Origin: CAZCFB01 sp964511535
GTDB lineage: Bacteria; Myxococcota_A; Polyangia; GCA-2747355; CAZCFB01
Direction of reading: 5' to 3'
Assembly: GCA_964511535.1 (NCBI GenBank)
Contig: CAZEFW010000076.1
Coordinates: 1-42,147, forward strand
DNA: 42,147 bases
Position numbers and translations under genes: made by a program. Below the pieces are notes generated by a model that was given only the letters and a program-made list of their open reading frames with translations, was not told where the DNA came from and made no database searches. Positions 7,622 through 17,786 of the stretch are shown here, piece after piece; position 1 is the first letter of the stretch; every line of letters starts with the position of its first letter.

Positions 7622-9604
7622 TCAGTGGGCCGTCTCCTGCTCTCCTCCCGGCGCGCGCCCGTGCCTGTCCCGGGCGCCCGGTCCGCGGCACGGGGTGGTG
7701 GGGTGGAAGTGGACCCACCCCCGGACCTCGCCCGTGAGGTCCGTCAGCGGTCCCACGGGCAGCCAACCGTCCCTGTGCAGGGCCCCGCTCATGCCGCTCC
7801 AGCTGCGCACAAACATCAACGGCGGGCGGAAGCGGGTCAGCACCTGCGCGGGCATGCGGCTCGCCTCGAGCAGCGCCTTCATCGCCTCGGGGTCCTTCCA
7901 CGCGGACGCCTGCCCCGGGCTGTCCTCGTCGAGCATGTCCAGTCTCCAGCCCCCGATGGAGTAGATGTCCGGGTGCGTGTTGTCTGGATGCGGCCACCAG
8001 AACGCGCGGCCGCCCAGCTGATAATCGGCGAGCACCATGATCTCCTCGACCCACCCCTCTCCCCTCAGCCGCGACAGCGCTGCCCTGTAGCGCAGGTAGA
8101 ACGGACCTCCAGCCACCGACACGTCCGCCACGTTGGCCACAAACCTCGACTGGCAGCGCGCCATCACGGACCAGAGCTGCTCCAGCCAGGCTGCCTCCGC
8201 GTCGATGACCGCGTCCCGTCGGGCCCAGCCGCGCTGCTCGAAGGAGCTGCTCGCCCCCGGGCCGCGCGCCGTAATGGCTGGTAGGGGCCCCTGCCCACCG
8301 TAGACCACCACGGGGGCATTCCACGGGGCCCGCGGCGAGAGGTGGAAATCCGCGGCCACCAGCAGCCCAGCGGCCAGGGCCACGGCACCCACCTGGCGCC
8401 GGCGCCGCCGGGGCAGCGTCCCCCAGCCGAGGGCCGCGGCCAGCACCAGGGCTGGGGCCATGGTCATGGCGAACCGTTCATCCCGGATGAGCAGCCCGAT
8501 GGTGACGAACCCGAGCTGGGGGATCACCGTCATCGCCACCAGCGGGAGCCCTGCCCGGTTGCGCCGCAGCCACACCCAAATGAGGGGCGCCACCAGCAAG
8601 GTCAGAGCCGGCGAGAAGATATTGAAGGTGAAGGCCATGGGGTACCAGGCGATCTTGGCCAGCGACAGGGTCGACAGCTCCACCAGCACGCGCCTGGCCA
8701 GCAGCTGAAACATGCCGGGCAAGCGCTGGACCTGGTCAGCCAGGAACCCGGTTGGCCTCGGATCGCCGAACACCAGGGTCCCGTCGGAGAAGGACCCGCT
8801 GTTGATGATGAACCAGCCAATGAAGAAGCCTGCCAGGCCGGCGCAGATCGCCCCGACCAGCAGGCGCCTGCCCAGCTGCCGGCCCCGCTGCTGCCCTCCC
8901 GGCATGCGGCACATCAGCGCGCCCACGAGCATCAGCGCGCCGTACGGCATGGCCGTGTATTTGATCAGCGTGGCCGCCACCAGGCACGCGGCGCTGGCCA
9001 CGCCGGCCACCAGCGGGTGCCTGCGCCAGAGCGTCAACAGCGCCGCAACGGCCATCCAGGTCATGGCCGTCATGGGCAGGTCGAAATAGTACCGGGCGGC
9101 CATGCCCTGCACCGCGGGCAGCAGCATGGTGCCCACCGCGGCGGCTGCGGCCATGTCCCGTCGCCGCGTGAGGCCCCAGGCCACGCCGGCCAGGGCCAGC
9201 GCCAGCAGCATGAACCAAACCAGGCCGGTCCAGAGCACCTGCTCCGCGGCGTGGCCCGTGACGCTGCCCGCGCACGAGGTGAGCAGGTGAAGCATCGGGG
9301 GGTAGCTCATGCCATCTGCCTGGATCAGAAAATCTGGCAGCGAATCGAACTGACCCGCTCGCCACTTCTGCACCAGCAACAGCCGCTCTTCATGCTCGAT
9401 ATAGTGAGCGCCCGACGCGCCGTAAGGCTGGATCGGTTGGGCGCAGATGCGGCTCAGGATCAGGCCGCCGGTGCAGACGAGCACCAGCACGACCCAGGTT
9501 ACAGGGTACTTCCCCAGGCTCCTCAGCCTGGCCAGCAAGCCGCGCCACCCCGTGGCAATGATCGTAGGTTCACCCTCAAACAAGCTCAAGTTCCCGCCGC
9601 TCAC
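7622..9604 (-). CDS. GT-C-like polytopic membrane protein, paralogue A of three
   Basis: 660 residues from a GTG at 9604; no in-frame ATG exists near the N-terminus, so the exact start is uncertain. About ten membrane segments are followed by a soluble C-terminal domain (about 430-660). The first extracytoplasmic loop reads QPIQPYGASGAHYIEHEERL. Next come SYPPMLHLLTSCAGSVTGH, VLWTGLVWFMLL, and ARYYFDLPMTAM with Asp175. The same sequence of motifs occurs in 9758-11479 and 21703-23502, so these form one paralogous family. Fold and motif order resemble GT-C glycosyltransferases of the PMT_2 type, in which acidic residues in the first loop and near the second loop are catalytic. The usual D-E pair is replaced by a Y-x-EH-x-x-RL motif, so the activity is inferred. 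The TPR gene 6558-7580 follows in the same operon. Confidence 0.8.
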   Translation of the reverse strand: MSGGNLSLFEGEPTIIATGWRGLLARLRSLGKYPVTWVVLVLVCTGGLILSRICAQPIQPYGASGAHYIEHEERLLLVQKWRAGQFDSLPDFLIQADGMSYPPMLHLLTSCAGSVTGHAAEQVLWTGLVWFMLLALALAGVAWGLTRRRDMAAAAAVGTMLLPAVQGMAARYYFDLPMTAMTWMAVAALLTLWRRHPLVAGVASAACLVAATLIKYTAMPYGALMLVGALMCRMPGGQQRGRQLGRRLLVGAICAGLAGFFIGWFIINSGSFSDGTLVFGDPRPTGFLADQVQRLPGMFQLLARRVLVELSTLSLAKIAWYPMAFTFNIFSPALTLLVAPLIWVWLRRNRAGLPLVAMTVIPQLGFVTIGLLIRDERFAMTMAPALVLAAALGWGTLPRRRRRQVGAVALAAGLLVAADFHLSPRAPWNAPVVVYGGQGPLPAITARGPGASSSFEQRGWARRDAVIDAEAAWLEQLWSVMARCQSRFVANVADVSVAGGPFYLRYRAALSRLRGEGWVEEIMVLADYQLGGRAFWWPHPDNTHPDIYSIGGWRLDMLDEDSPGQASAWKDPEAMKALLEASRMPAQVLTRFRPPLMFVRSWSGMSGALHRDGWLPVGPLTDLTGEVRGWVHFHPTTPCRGPGARDRHGRAPGGEQETAH

Positions 9605-9687
9605 TTGGGCAGCAAACTCAGCTTAGACGCATTCAGATAAGCCAAGCAAGTCGCACCTTTATTGTGCGGCGAGCAGCCGAGCGACTG

Positions 9688-9693
9688 TATAAT
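9688..9693 (+). promoter_or_regulatory. Candidate -10 element (TATAAT)
   Basis: A perfect TATAAT in the 153-bp region between divergent GT-C-like paralogues. It forms part of an imperfect palindrome (GTATAA...TTGTAC, 9687-9703) that could also be an operator. The only -35-like hexamer (TTGTGC, 9662-9667) is 20 bp away, which is too far. It predicts transcription from about 9700 and agrees with translation starting at the ATG at 9758. Confidence 0.4.
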
Positions 9694-9757
9694 CGAGTTG
9701 TACCCAGACCATGTCCCCCTTTGCTCGCTCTGGCCGGAGTTCCATCGGCCCCAATCC

Positions 9758-11479
9758 ATGATCGACGTCACCTGGATCAAGCAGCGGGCCATGAGCTACC
9801 TGCCGTACCTCGTGGCCCTGACCGTGGCAGCCATCGTACTCGGGCGGCTGCACCAGGGCCCGATGCAGCCCTACGGTGACGGCTCGGCGCAGTACATCGA
9901 GCACGCCGACAGGCTGCACGTGCTCGGGGACCTGCTCACCCTGCGGGCGGACCAGGTACCGCAGGTGCTCAAGATCACCGACGGGGCGTACCCTCCCGTG
10001 CTGCACCTGCTCACCGCGGCCGCGGGCATGGTGACCGGGCACTCGGCCCAGGAGGTCCTCTGGACCGGCATCGCCTGGCTGTTCCTCCTGGCCCTGGCCG
10101 TGGGGGGCTGCGCCAGGGCCATGTCAGGGAGCGCCACCGTCGGGCTGGCCGCGGGTACGGCCACCCTGCTGCTGCCGGCTGCCGTGGGCTGCGCCAGCCG
10201 TTACTACTACGACCTGCCCATGACCGCCACGCTCTGGGCAGCCGTCTGGGTGGGGCTCGCCACCTGGGACCGACGGCCCGTGGCTGGCGGCATCGCGGCG
10301 GGCGCGCTGCTGGTACTGGCCTGCCTGATCAAGTGGACCGCCCTGCCCTTCGGCGTCTCCATGGCCGCCTCGGCCGCGGTCTGCGCCAACAGGGGCAAGA
10401 TCTGGAGGGTCGGTCGGCGCGCCATCGCCCTGACCGTCACCCTGGCGGTGATGGCAGGCGGCGTGGCGCTCTTCCTCAATGTCATCGGCTCGCCTCACTC
10501 GCTGCAGGCCGCGCTCCAGACCCAGCACGAGGCCACCGGCGGGGCCGGGGCCAGCGCGGCGACCGCGGGCACCGATGGTCTGGCGCAGCGGTCCCTGTCG
10601 CTGTTCGACTCGGGGATCCTCACCGCTCGGCGCTTGATGTTCTATCCGGGCCGGACGGTGTCCACCCTGCTCTCGCCGCTCCTCTCCCTGTTCGTGGCGG
10701 GCATGTTCTGCGTGTGGCTCACGCTTAGCCGTCGCGGGTGGCCCCTGCTCCTGGGGGTCGTGCTGGGACAGTGGCTCTTTTTGGTGGTGGCCATCCGCAC
10801 CCTTGACGACCGGTTCATCCTGACCTGCACGCCGGCGATAATCCTCATCGCCTGCCTCGGATGGGGGGCCCTGCGGCCGCGCCCCAGGAGCGTCCTGGCG
10901 GGCGCCTACATCGTGGCGGCTCTGGCGGTGCTGCTCAACTTCAACCTGGGCACGCCGCTGCCACCCGCCTCGGCCCCCCCCCTCGCCGGCAACAAAGGCG
11001 GCAGCAGCGCCGGCCTGTTCCTCGGGCTGGGCGATTCGGTGGGCCATCGCGGCTGGGCCCACGCGCTGTCCCAGGAGGACGACCGGCAGGAGCTGCGCGA
11101 GGCGGTGTGGGACATTCTCAGGCGCTGCAAGGCCACCGAGGTGATCATGCCGGCGTTCAACTACCCCCTCGTCACCCCCAGGGGGGACACCCACTGGCTG
11201 CAATACCGGTTTCTGCTCGCCCGCTGGCAGGAGTCCCAGGGCCGGCGCGCCCTGCACCACAACTGCAACGGTCCGCTGCCGGGCAACCTGACCATGGCGC
11301 TGAGCGTATCAGCGGCGGGCGTTGATGCCGCTACCCCCCTGCCGGCCAGCTGCAAGTCCCTGGCGCACTGGAAGCTGGAGCACCTTGTGACGCTCATTGA
11401 GGGCTGGCCGCGCCTGGCCATCTGGTCCTTGCCGGGACGGCCCGCCTGCCCGGGGCTCACCCCCGGCGGCAGACGTTAA
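9758..11479 (+). CDS. GT-C-like polytopic membrane protein, paralogue B of three
   Basis: 573 residues from the ATG at 9758. This start places 35 residues before the first-loop motif, almost the same as in paralogue C, and lies downstream of a TATAAT; an ATG at 9791 is the alternative. Roughly ten membrane segments are followed by a C-terminal soluble domain. The family motifs are all present: PMQPYGDGSAQYIEHADRLH, AYPPVLHLLTAAAGMVTGHS, EVLWTGIAWLFLLALAVGG, and SRYYYDLPMTATLW with Asp152. LIKWTALPFG follows, before a second block of helices. The likely role is sugar transfer from a polyprenyl-phosphate donor on the periplasmic face; donor and acceptor are unknown. It is divergent from paralogue A and converges on the membrane protein at 11493-13259, with only a 13-bp hairpin between the stop codons. 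Confidence 0.8.
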   Translation: MIDVTWIKQRAMSYLPYLVALTVAAIVLGRLHQGPMQPYGDGSAQYIEHADRLHVLGDLLTLRADQVPQVLKITDGAYPPVLHLLTAAAGMVTGHSAQEVLWTGIAWLFLLALAVGGCARAMSGSATVGLAAGTATLLLPAAVGCASRYYYDLPMTATLWAAVWVGLATWDRRPVAGGIAAGALLVLACLIKWTALPFGVSMAASAAVCANRGKIWRVGRRAIALTVTLAVMAGGVALFLNVIGSPHSLQAALQTQHEATGGAGASAATAGTDGLAQRSLSLFDSGILTARRLMFYPGRTVSTLLSPLLSLFVAGMFCVWLTLSRRGWPLLLGVVLGQWLFLVVAIRTLDDRFILTCTPAIILIACLGWGALRPRPRSVLAGAYIVAALAVLLNFNLGTPLPPASAPPLAGNKGGSSAGLFLGLGDSVGHRGWAHALSQEDDRQELREAVWDILRRCKATEVIMPAFNYPLVTPRGDTHWLQYRFLLARWQESQGRRALHHNCNGPLPGNLTMALSVSAAGVDAATPLPASCKSLAHWKLEHLVTLIEGWPRLAIWSLPGRPACPGLTPGGRR

Positions 11480-11492
11480 GAGCCTGTGGCTC
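11480..11492. terminator. Small hairpin exactly filling the gap between two convergent stop codons
   Basis: GAGCC-TGT-GGCTC (5-bp perfect stem, 3-nt loop) occupies all 13 bases between the TAA of 9758-11479 and the TAG of 11493-13259. There is no U-tract, so intrinsic termination would be weak. It may instead protect 3' ends. Confidence 0.4.
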
Positions 11493-13259
11493 CTAAATCC
11501 CGGTGACCCGGAGCTGGACCGGGTCGCGGGTCGTGGGCGGGAGCAGGTACAGGTGCCAGCCCACCACCCGGTCATCCACCAGGACATAGCGAGCGTGGGC
11601 CACGCGGCGCAGCGGCGCCGAGGCCGAGCCGAGCCGCACCTTCAAGCTCGCCGGGTCGCGGTCCCGGGTCTCGGCGCTGATGAGCACCAGGTCCCCCTGT
11701 CCTGGCCTGACGAACCTGCAGCTGGCCCAGCGGCGGCTGGGGCTCGTGTCCGTCCCCGCCGGCCGGCAGCCTGGCAATCGAAAGCCGTCGCCAAGGGGGC
11801 GGGCGCCGGCGAGTTGACCCAGGTCGAACCCCTCGAGGCTCGGCGCCGCCACCACCAGCTTCGCGCCAGCTCCCGGCCCGGTCTCGTAGACAGACAGGTC
11901 ATGCCAGGCGCGCAGCGCGTACAGGTTCTCATCCAGGGCCTCCTCCAGGCCGTGCGCCTCGGGCCCGTCCTTCCGGTGGTACTGCAGCGGCGCTGGCCGG
12001 GTCAGCAGCAGGTCGCCGCGCAGGCGGTAGTTATGCGCCGGCCTGTGACCGTCGCGCAGCCGCGGCTCCGCCCCGTGGATCGCCCGGGCGTGCCAGCCCA
12101 TGTGCAGCAGGGCCGCCACGCCGACCCATAGCGACAGCACATGAGGCCCGGGCAGGCTCACCCCGGGACGGGCCAGCCACCCGCTGACCCGTTCGTGAAT
12201 CCAGATGGCGGCCACCGCCATCAGCACGGCCCTGGCAGGGTTCACCAGCGCGAAGCGATGCTCCAGGTCCACGGCAACCAGTGGCGCGAGCCACTCGAAG
12301 GGCAACGCCGCGTAGGGGTCGAACGCCTCCACCGGGTTGTACGCGTACCCCACACAGATCAGGGTGATCCCCGCCAGGAGCCAGATCACGGCCAGGGTGG
12401 CGCCGAGGCTCGCGGCGGGGCGACGCACCCAGCGCGCGGCGGTGACGCCGATCCCGAGCAGCGCCGCGGGGTAGGCCACCAGGGCGACAGCCCGCGTCTG
12501 AATCGGCCCCATCCAGGACTGCAACTGAAGCCAGCTCCAGGCGCTCCCCTCGGCGACCCCCGACTCGCCCGAGTACGCCCGAAGGAAGGCCAGCACCACC
12601 ACCGCCAGGCCGAGCCCGAGCGCCAGGCCGCGCTGGAGCCATCGCTCCCGGCGCGCGAGCACCCCCAACCCGAGGATCGGCAGCAGGAAGAGCGTCATGA
12701 CATGCACCTGCAAGGAGAACCCCGCCAGCACACCGGGCGCCAGCATGCGCCAGGCGGAGCGCGCGCGCAGGCCGTTGAGGAACACCACGAACAGGGGGAC
12801 GGCGAGGATACCCAGAAGGGTGGTGTTCTCGATCAACTCCACATGAAGCTCGCAAAAGAGCGCCAGCGGCAACGCGGCCACCAGTCGGGTCCGCCGAGGC
12901 AGCAGCGGCTCGGTTGGGCAGAAGATCCACACCCCCAGGGCGGCCACCATGTAGATCAGGTAAGTCCACTCCACCCCGCGCACCGGGTTGTCGAACAGCA
13001 GCGCCGGCGCGTTGAGCCAGGCGTAGACAGGCCCACCGATGGAGAGGCCCGTATCCGCGATCTCCACGCCCTTGACCGCGAATGGGCCCGCGCGCAGCGC
13101 CGTCACCGAGTCGGCCAGCTCCGCCAGGTGGCTCGCCATGCTGCCGGTGCGGGACCAGATATAATTGCGCACGCCCACCAGGGCCGCGGTCAGCAGAAAG
13201 AGGAGCACCTCGAACCTGCGGCCACCGCGACGGGATATGCTCTCCGTCAGGCCGGTCAT
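11493..13259 (-). CDS. Polytopic membrane protein, distant GT-C-like
   Basis: 588 residues from the ATG at 13259; the frame extends upstream only through a TTG at 13319. Nine to eleven hydrophobic helices (about 15-430) are followed by a soluble C-terminal domain of about 150 residues rich in beta-type sequence. Size, topology and neighbours resemble the GT-C-like proteins around it, but I cannot find the first-loop D-E or Y-x-EH motif with confidence; IADTGLSIGGPVYAWLNAP occupies that place. It could be a glycosyltransferase, a polymerase/ligase or a non-enzymatic membrane protein. An AATAAT lies on the minus strand just 8-13 bases upstream of the ATG, so the transcript may be leaderless or start further upstream. 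It is divergent from 13454-15223 across a 194-bp region. Confidence 0.7.
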   Translation of the reverse strand: MTGLTESISRRGGRRFEVLLFLLTAALVGVRNYIWSRTGSMASHLAELADSVTALRAGPFAVKGVEIADTGLSIGGPVYAWLNAPALLFDNPVRGVEWTYLIYMVAALGVWIFCPTEPLLPRRTRLVAALPLALFCELHVELIENTTLLGILAVPLFVVFLNGLRARSAWRMLAPGVLAGFSLQVHVMTLFLLPILGLGVLARRERWLQRGLALGLGLAVVVLAFLRAYSGESGVAEGSAWSWLQLQSWMGPIQTRAVALVAYPAALLGIGVTAARWVRRPAASLGATLAVIWLLAGITLICVGYAYNPVEAFDPYAALPFEWLAPLVAVDLEHRFALVNPARAVLMAVAAIWIHERVSGWLARPGVSLPGPHVLSLWVGVAALLHMGWHARAIHGAEPRLRDGHRPAHNYRLRGDLLLTRPAPLQYHRKDGPEAHGLEEALDENLYALRAWHDLSVYETGPGAGAKLVVAAPSLEGFDLGQLAGARPLGDGFRLPGCRPAGTDTSPSRRWASCRFVRPGQGDLVLISAETRDRDPASLKVRLGSASAPLRRVAHARYVLVDDRVVGWHLYLLPPTTRDPVQLRVTGI

Positions 13260-13404
13260 TACCGGTATTATTGCATCCCGTTTCGCCCCCCTTCCAGCGG
13301 GGGCGCGGTCATGGGGCAAGAATTCCTGGCGGCGCCGCCAGGCGTCGGCGTCGAATCACAGCCGCCCCGCCCGGACTTGGCGTCATGGCATGGCTGCACC
13401 CCGG

Positions 13405-13413
13405 TGATATAAT
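13405..13413 (+). promoter_or_regulatory. Extended -10 promoter (TGaTATAAT)
   Basis: A perfect extended -10 element: TG at 13405-13406, one base, then TATAAT at 13408-13413. Extended -10 promoters need little -35 sequence, and none is visible here. The predicted start of transcription is about 13420, giving a leader of about 34 nt before the ATG at 13454. It argues against the much longer upstream reading frame. Confidence 0.65.
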
Positions 13414-13453
13414 TTGTGCTCCGGCCCAGCTGCGCGGGCCTGTGGCCACCACC

Positions 13454-15223
13454 ATGAAGATCATCTTCCATATCAACCGGGCCCTGCGCTGGCCCTACCT
13501 CGCGCATGTCCTGCTGCTGCTGGCCATCGCCCTGGGCTGGACCTTGCCGCGGGTCTACCACATGCAGGGCGCCAACTTGATCTCGGCCCAGTCGTACGAC
13601 GACCAGGGCGACCACATCTACAACGCTCACCAGGTCTACAAGCGCTTCACCCTGTCGGACGACAAGATCAAGGACCCCTTCTTCAATGAGGTGCCGGAGC
13701 GCCAGTACCCGGTGTTCTACGGCCAGTGGCCCATCGGCGTGTACCTCGCCTCGGTGCTCCCGGTGGCGCTGCTTGATCCCATCTCTGTCTCGTTGCCCCA
13801 GGTGGTCAACGCGATGTTCTTCCTGGTGCTGGTGGTGGCCCTCTACTTCATGGGGCGGCGCATGGGGAACCTGGAGGACGGCCGCATCGGCCTGCTCGCC
13901 GCGGTGTTGGTGGCGCTGAACCCTTCGATGCTGGTGACCAGCTTCGCCTACCACCTGGACTTCCCGCTCATCGCCATGACCACCCTCGGGTTCCTCATGC
14001 TCTGGCGAACCGAGGGGTTCACAAAGCCCGGCGCGTGTTTGGCCTTCGCCCTCTGCTCTGCCGGCGGCCTGCTGGCCAAGATGACCTACGCCCTGTACCT
14101 GTTCATCCCCTCGGCGTATGCCCTGTTCCAGGGCCTCAGCAAGCGGGGACAACGGGCCAGGGTGCTGGGGCTCGCGCTGCTGAGCACGGTGGTGTGCCTG
14201 CTCGCCTTTTTGGCGGTTGAGCGGTTCGTCCTGGACAAGGACATCACCGACGACATCTACCGCGCCTTCGTCTTCCACTTCGTGGGCGGCAACAAGGCGG
14301 TGGACTGCGCCTCACTGGGCTCCTGGAACATCCCGTGGGCCCTTTCGATCCCGTCGTTCATCCTGCTCGGCTTCTCCCCCGCCCTGATCCTCATCGGCCT
14401 GCCCGGGCTCATCGGCCTGCACCGGCCCCCGCGATCGCCCGCCAGCAAGGAGCTGATGGCCGTGTTCTGGGGCGGCCTGGTGATGCTCACCCTGATGGCC
14501 GTAAAGATGGAGCGCTACGTCCACCCGATCTACCCGGCCATCACGTTGATCATGTCCTGGTGGCTGCTCACCCGGCTGCCGAAGAGGTGGCGGGCGGTGG
14601 CGGTGGTGCTCGTCATCGGCGTGTTCGCGTTCCACAACGCCTACCCGCTGCGTAACATAATCTTGCGAACGTTCACCACCGAGGAGGGCCCCAAGACCCT
14701 GCTCAGTCAGACCTGGTACTTCACCCGCACCGAGCCCGAGGACCGCGCCCTGCAGAACGCCGCGAACACGGTGCGGAGCTGCTTCCACAACGCGCTGCTC
14801 AAGGAGATGCGGGAGGTGGGACAGCAGGACGAGAACCAGCGGTTCATGTTCGTTTACTATTTCCCGCTGCACTGGCCCGGGTCTCGTTTCCCGGAGCGCG
14901 AGGTGCGCCGGATCCTCTCCCTCGGGGAGCTGCAGAAGCTGGCGGTGGCCGCCTTCCACAAGCGGTACTTCCACGTGGTGGAGGCGGAGGTGAACAGAGA
15001 AAACCCCGCCCGCGTGGATGTGCCCTCGGAGATTCGCTACTCCAAATCCACCCTCATCGTCTACCCCGAGGGGGTCGACCTGGAGGCGGCCATCCCCGGG
15101 TTCAAGAGCCGCCACAAGCGCGTGGTCAAGGCGGAGTGCCTCAAGGGCTACTTCAACATCAACCTCGCCCTGGGCAGCTACCTGGCCAAGCCGCACATGG
15201 ATCAGTCCACCAGCAGCAGGTGA
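13454..15223 (+). CDS. GT-C-type membrane glycosyltransferase-like protein (PMT_2-like)
   Basis: 589 residues from the ATG at 13454. The open frame extends about 370 bases upstream, but that part has no protein-like composition and precedes the extended -10 promoter. The first membrane helix is followed by AQSYDDQGDHIYNAHQVY, an acidic first-loop motif as in PMT/ArnT-like enzymes, then QYPVFYGQWPIGVYLAS. FAYHLDFPLIAMTTLGFLML (Asp169) parallels the RYYYDLPMTAM motif of the three paralogues nearby, suggesting distant common descent. LAKMTYALYLFIPSAYA matches their LIKW region. About ten membrane helices and a C-terminal soluble domain (about 400-589) with many charged residues complete it. It probably transfers a sugar from a lipid-phosphate carrier in the inner membrane. 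The last 22 bases overlap the 3' end of the convergent TSP3 gene. Confidence 0.8.
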   Translation: MKIIFHINRALRWPYLAHVLLLLAIALGWTLPRVYHMQGANLISAQSYDDQGDHIYNAHQVYKRFTLSDDKIKDPFFNEVPERQYPVFYGQWPIGVYLASVLPVALLDPISVSLPQVVNAMFFLVLVVALYFMGRRMGNLEDGRIGLLAAVLVALNPSMLVTSFAYHLDFPLIAMTTLGFLMLWRTEGFTKPGACLAFALCSAGGLLAKMTYALYLFIPSAYALFQGLSKRGQRARVLGLALLSTVVCLLAFLAVERFVLDKDITDDIYRAFVFHFVGGNKAVDCASLGSWNIPWALSIPSFILLGFSPALILIGLPGLIGLHRPPRSPASKELMAVFWGGLVMLTLMAVKMERYVHPIYPAITLIMSWWLLTRLPKRWRAVAVVLVIGVFAFHNAYPLRNIILRTFTTEEGPKTLLSQTWYFTRTEPEDRALQNAANTVRSCFHNALLKEMREVGQQDENQRFMFVYYFPLHWPGSRFPEREVRRILSLGELQKLAVAAFHKRYFHVVEAEVNRENPARVDVPSEIRYSKSTLIVYPEGVDLEAAIPGFKSRHKRVVKAECLKGYFNINLALGSYLAKPHMDQSTSSR

Positions 15224-16401
15224 CCGAGGGCGTGCATGGCGTCCAGGGTCTTGGCCCTGATCTTGATGGTGTCCGCGCCCGACTTGGTCACTGACTCGGG
15301 CAAGGCCTTCTGATAGATCACCATCCCTGGCGGGGCGCTGTCCTTCTTCTTCTTGCCGTCAGCGGTGGGCAGCGGCGCCACGTCCTTGGCCTCCGGGCAG
15401 AGCAGCAGGGCACCGACGTCGGCGCCGGCCAGGGACAGGGTCAGGTCGTAGCAGCTGCCACCGGCCATGGCGATGTTCACCTTGACCGGCTTCTTCACCC
15501 CGCCCAGGTCCACGGTCACCAGCTCGGTGAACAGGATGTTCCCCTCGGCCCCGGCTGGCGATCGCGCCAGCTTGAACTCCGACAGCCGGGCGATCTCGAT
15601 CTTGACGTCGGGGTCACACAGGTCCCCCTCTCCGTCGGCGTCCGCATCGCGCTGGTCGGGGTTATGGACCTTGGGGCAGTTCTCGTTGTGATCGTCCAGC
15701 CCGTCACCGTCCAGATCTTCCTCCACCACCTGGACGTCGGGGCCGTGGTCTTCGCGCGTGGGCGGCTTGAACGGATCGAACACGTACACCACCATCCAGG
15801 CGATGCCGGCCACCATCACCACCGTGGCCACCAGCGCCCTGATCAAGCGCTTGCGCCGGGCTGTCGCGGTCAGAGGCTGCAGCCGTCGCACTGTCTGCTT
15901 GACCGGCCCCGACCCGCGCAAAATGGCCGCTTGCAGCAGCTTGAACTGGGTGCGGACATCTCGCACCCGCTGGCGCACCTCTCGCCTCCCGGCAGGCAGG
16001 TCTGGCGCGGCGTACCACGGCTCACGGTTCACCGCCGCCGCCAGGGTGCCGAAGGACTCCGACCACTGCTCCACGCCCCGGGCCCCGATGAGCGGCTCCA
16101 GCGATGCCGGCAGCGCGCGCTCCAGGTCATCGAGGTCGGGCAGATCGCGCTCCTGCGTGCTGGCCAGCGCGCAGCCGAGGGCGTGCCAGCCCCGGTACAG
16201 GTGCTCTGCGGCCTCGAGCCAATACTCCGCCGCGCTGAATAGCAGCGGCTCGGCGGCCCCGAGCTGCCTGCGGGCCGCCTCCAACATGGCCAACATCTCT
16301 TCCGGCGTCGGGGCGCTCTCCACGGAGCCCTCCCCCTCCGGCGGCCCGTCGTCCTGGCCTGACAAGTCTTCACTCGAATCGGGTCGTGCTTCCTCGCGCA
16401 T
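15202..16401 (-). CDS. Single-pass membrane protein with TSP3 calcium motif, paralogue A
   Basis: 399 residues from the ATG at 16401. Order of parts: an acidic N-terminus (1-30); a helical domain (about 35-175) with RQLGAAEPLLFSAAEYWLEA, HLYRGWHALGC and REPWYAAP; a basic stretch and one membrane helix (about 193-213, LVATVVMVAGIAWMVVYVF); then an Asp-rich thrombospondin type-3 motif (D229 onward, DLDGDGLDDHNENCP then DADADGEGDLCD). The C-terminal domain (about 265-399) is unrecognised and mostly beta. TSP3 motifs bind Ca2+ outside the cell. The helical domain is therefore cytoplasmic if the TSP3 part is periplasmic, consistent with the basic residues before the helix. The divergent neighbour 16701-17657 is its paralogue but lacks the C-terminal domain. 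Function unknown; the gene lies within the GT-C cluster. Confidence 0.85.
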   Translation of the reverse strand: MREEARPDSSEDLSGQDDGPPEGEGSVESAPTPEEMLAMLEAARRQLGAAEPLLFSAAEYWLEAAEHLYRGWHALGCALASTQERDLPDLDDLERALPASLEPLIGARGVEQWSESFGTLAAAVNREPWYAAPDLPAGRREVRQRVRDVRTQFKLLQAAILRGSGPVKQTVRRLQPLTATARRKRLIRALVATVVMVAGIAWMVVYVFDPFKPPTREDHGPDVQVVEEDLDGDGLDDHNENCPKVHNPDQRDADADGEGDLCDPDVKIEIARLSEFKLARSPAGAEGNILFTELVTVDLGGVKKPVKVNIAMAGGSCYDLTLSLAGADVGALLLCPEAKDVAPLPTADGKKKKDSAPPGMVIYQKALPESVTKSGADTIKIRAKTLDAMHALGHLLLVD

Positions 16402-16438
16402 GGGCGATTTCCACCTGGATGGCCGATTTTTCCAGGAA

Positions 16439-16467
16439 ATTATTGCAGATCAGAGTCGGCTGGTCAG
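16439..16467 (-). promoter_or_regulatory. Sigma70-like promoter for the TSP3 gene 15202-16401
   Basis: On the minus strand CTGACC (16467-16462) and AATAAT (16444-16439) are 17 bp apart: four and five matches to consensus. The start of transcription would be near 16432, about 30 nt before the ATG at 16401. The same 299-bp divergent region (16402-16700) has a TACAAT on the plus strand at 16621-16626 without a convincing -35; otherwise nothing is recognisable in it. Confidence 0.55.
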
Positions 16468-16700
16468 GAGAAAACTCTTACGCCCTGCTCACTGCTACCG
16501 CCGCCTCGCTTTGGGACGCGCGCCAGGGCCTCGCCATTGCCCGGAAGCAGCGAGCCCGGCCATGGAGGCCAAATGAAGTTGTCCGTCCTGGCATTTCGCT
16601 CTAAATTTCTACCCAGTGTCTACAATTTGGTCGAGCCAATGAGTGCGGGCGAGCCTGCGACGATACAGGTAACCCGAACCTGACCGAGGAACAGCGAGTG

Positions 16701-17657
<957 letters not shown>

Positions 17658-17786
17658 CCCTCCCCTCTCCTCACCCTCCGCCGCCGAGCACCGCGCCGGT
17701 AAGCCATGCACCGCATGGCGAGGCGTGCTAGCCTGGCACCCGAAGATGCCCTCCTCCCCTTGCCGCGCGCGAGGCACCACGTGCCA

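Noticed and set aside
8342..9640. 432-codon plus-strand open frame opposite GT-C-like paralogue A
   Set aside because: Antisense to a gene with conserved paralogues; translation is Gln/His/Arg/Gly-rich noise.
13160..13165. Plus-strand TATAAT inside the gene 11493-13259
   Set aside because: It lies about 290 bases before the next plus-strand start with a better promoter in between, and it is within coding sequence of the opposite strand.
13082..13453. N-terminal extension of the GT-C-like gene 13454-15223
   Set aside because: It is Arg/Pro/Gly-rich, overlaps the divergent gene, and lies upstream of the extended -10 promoter.
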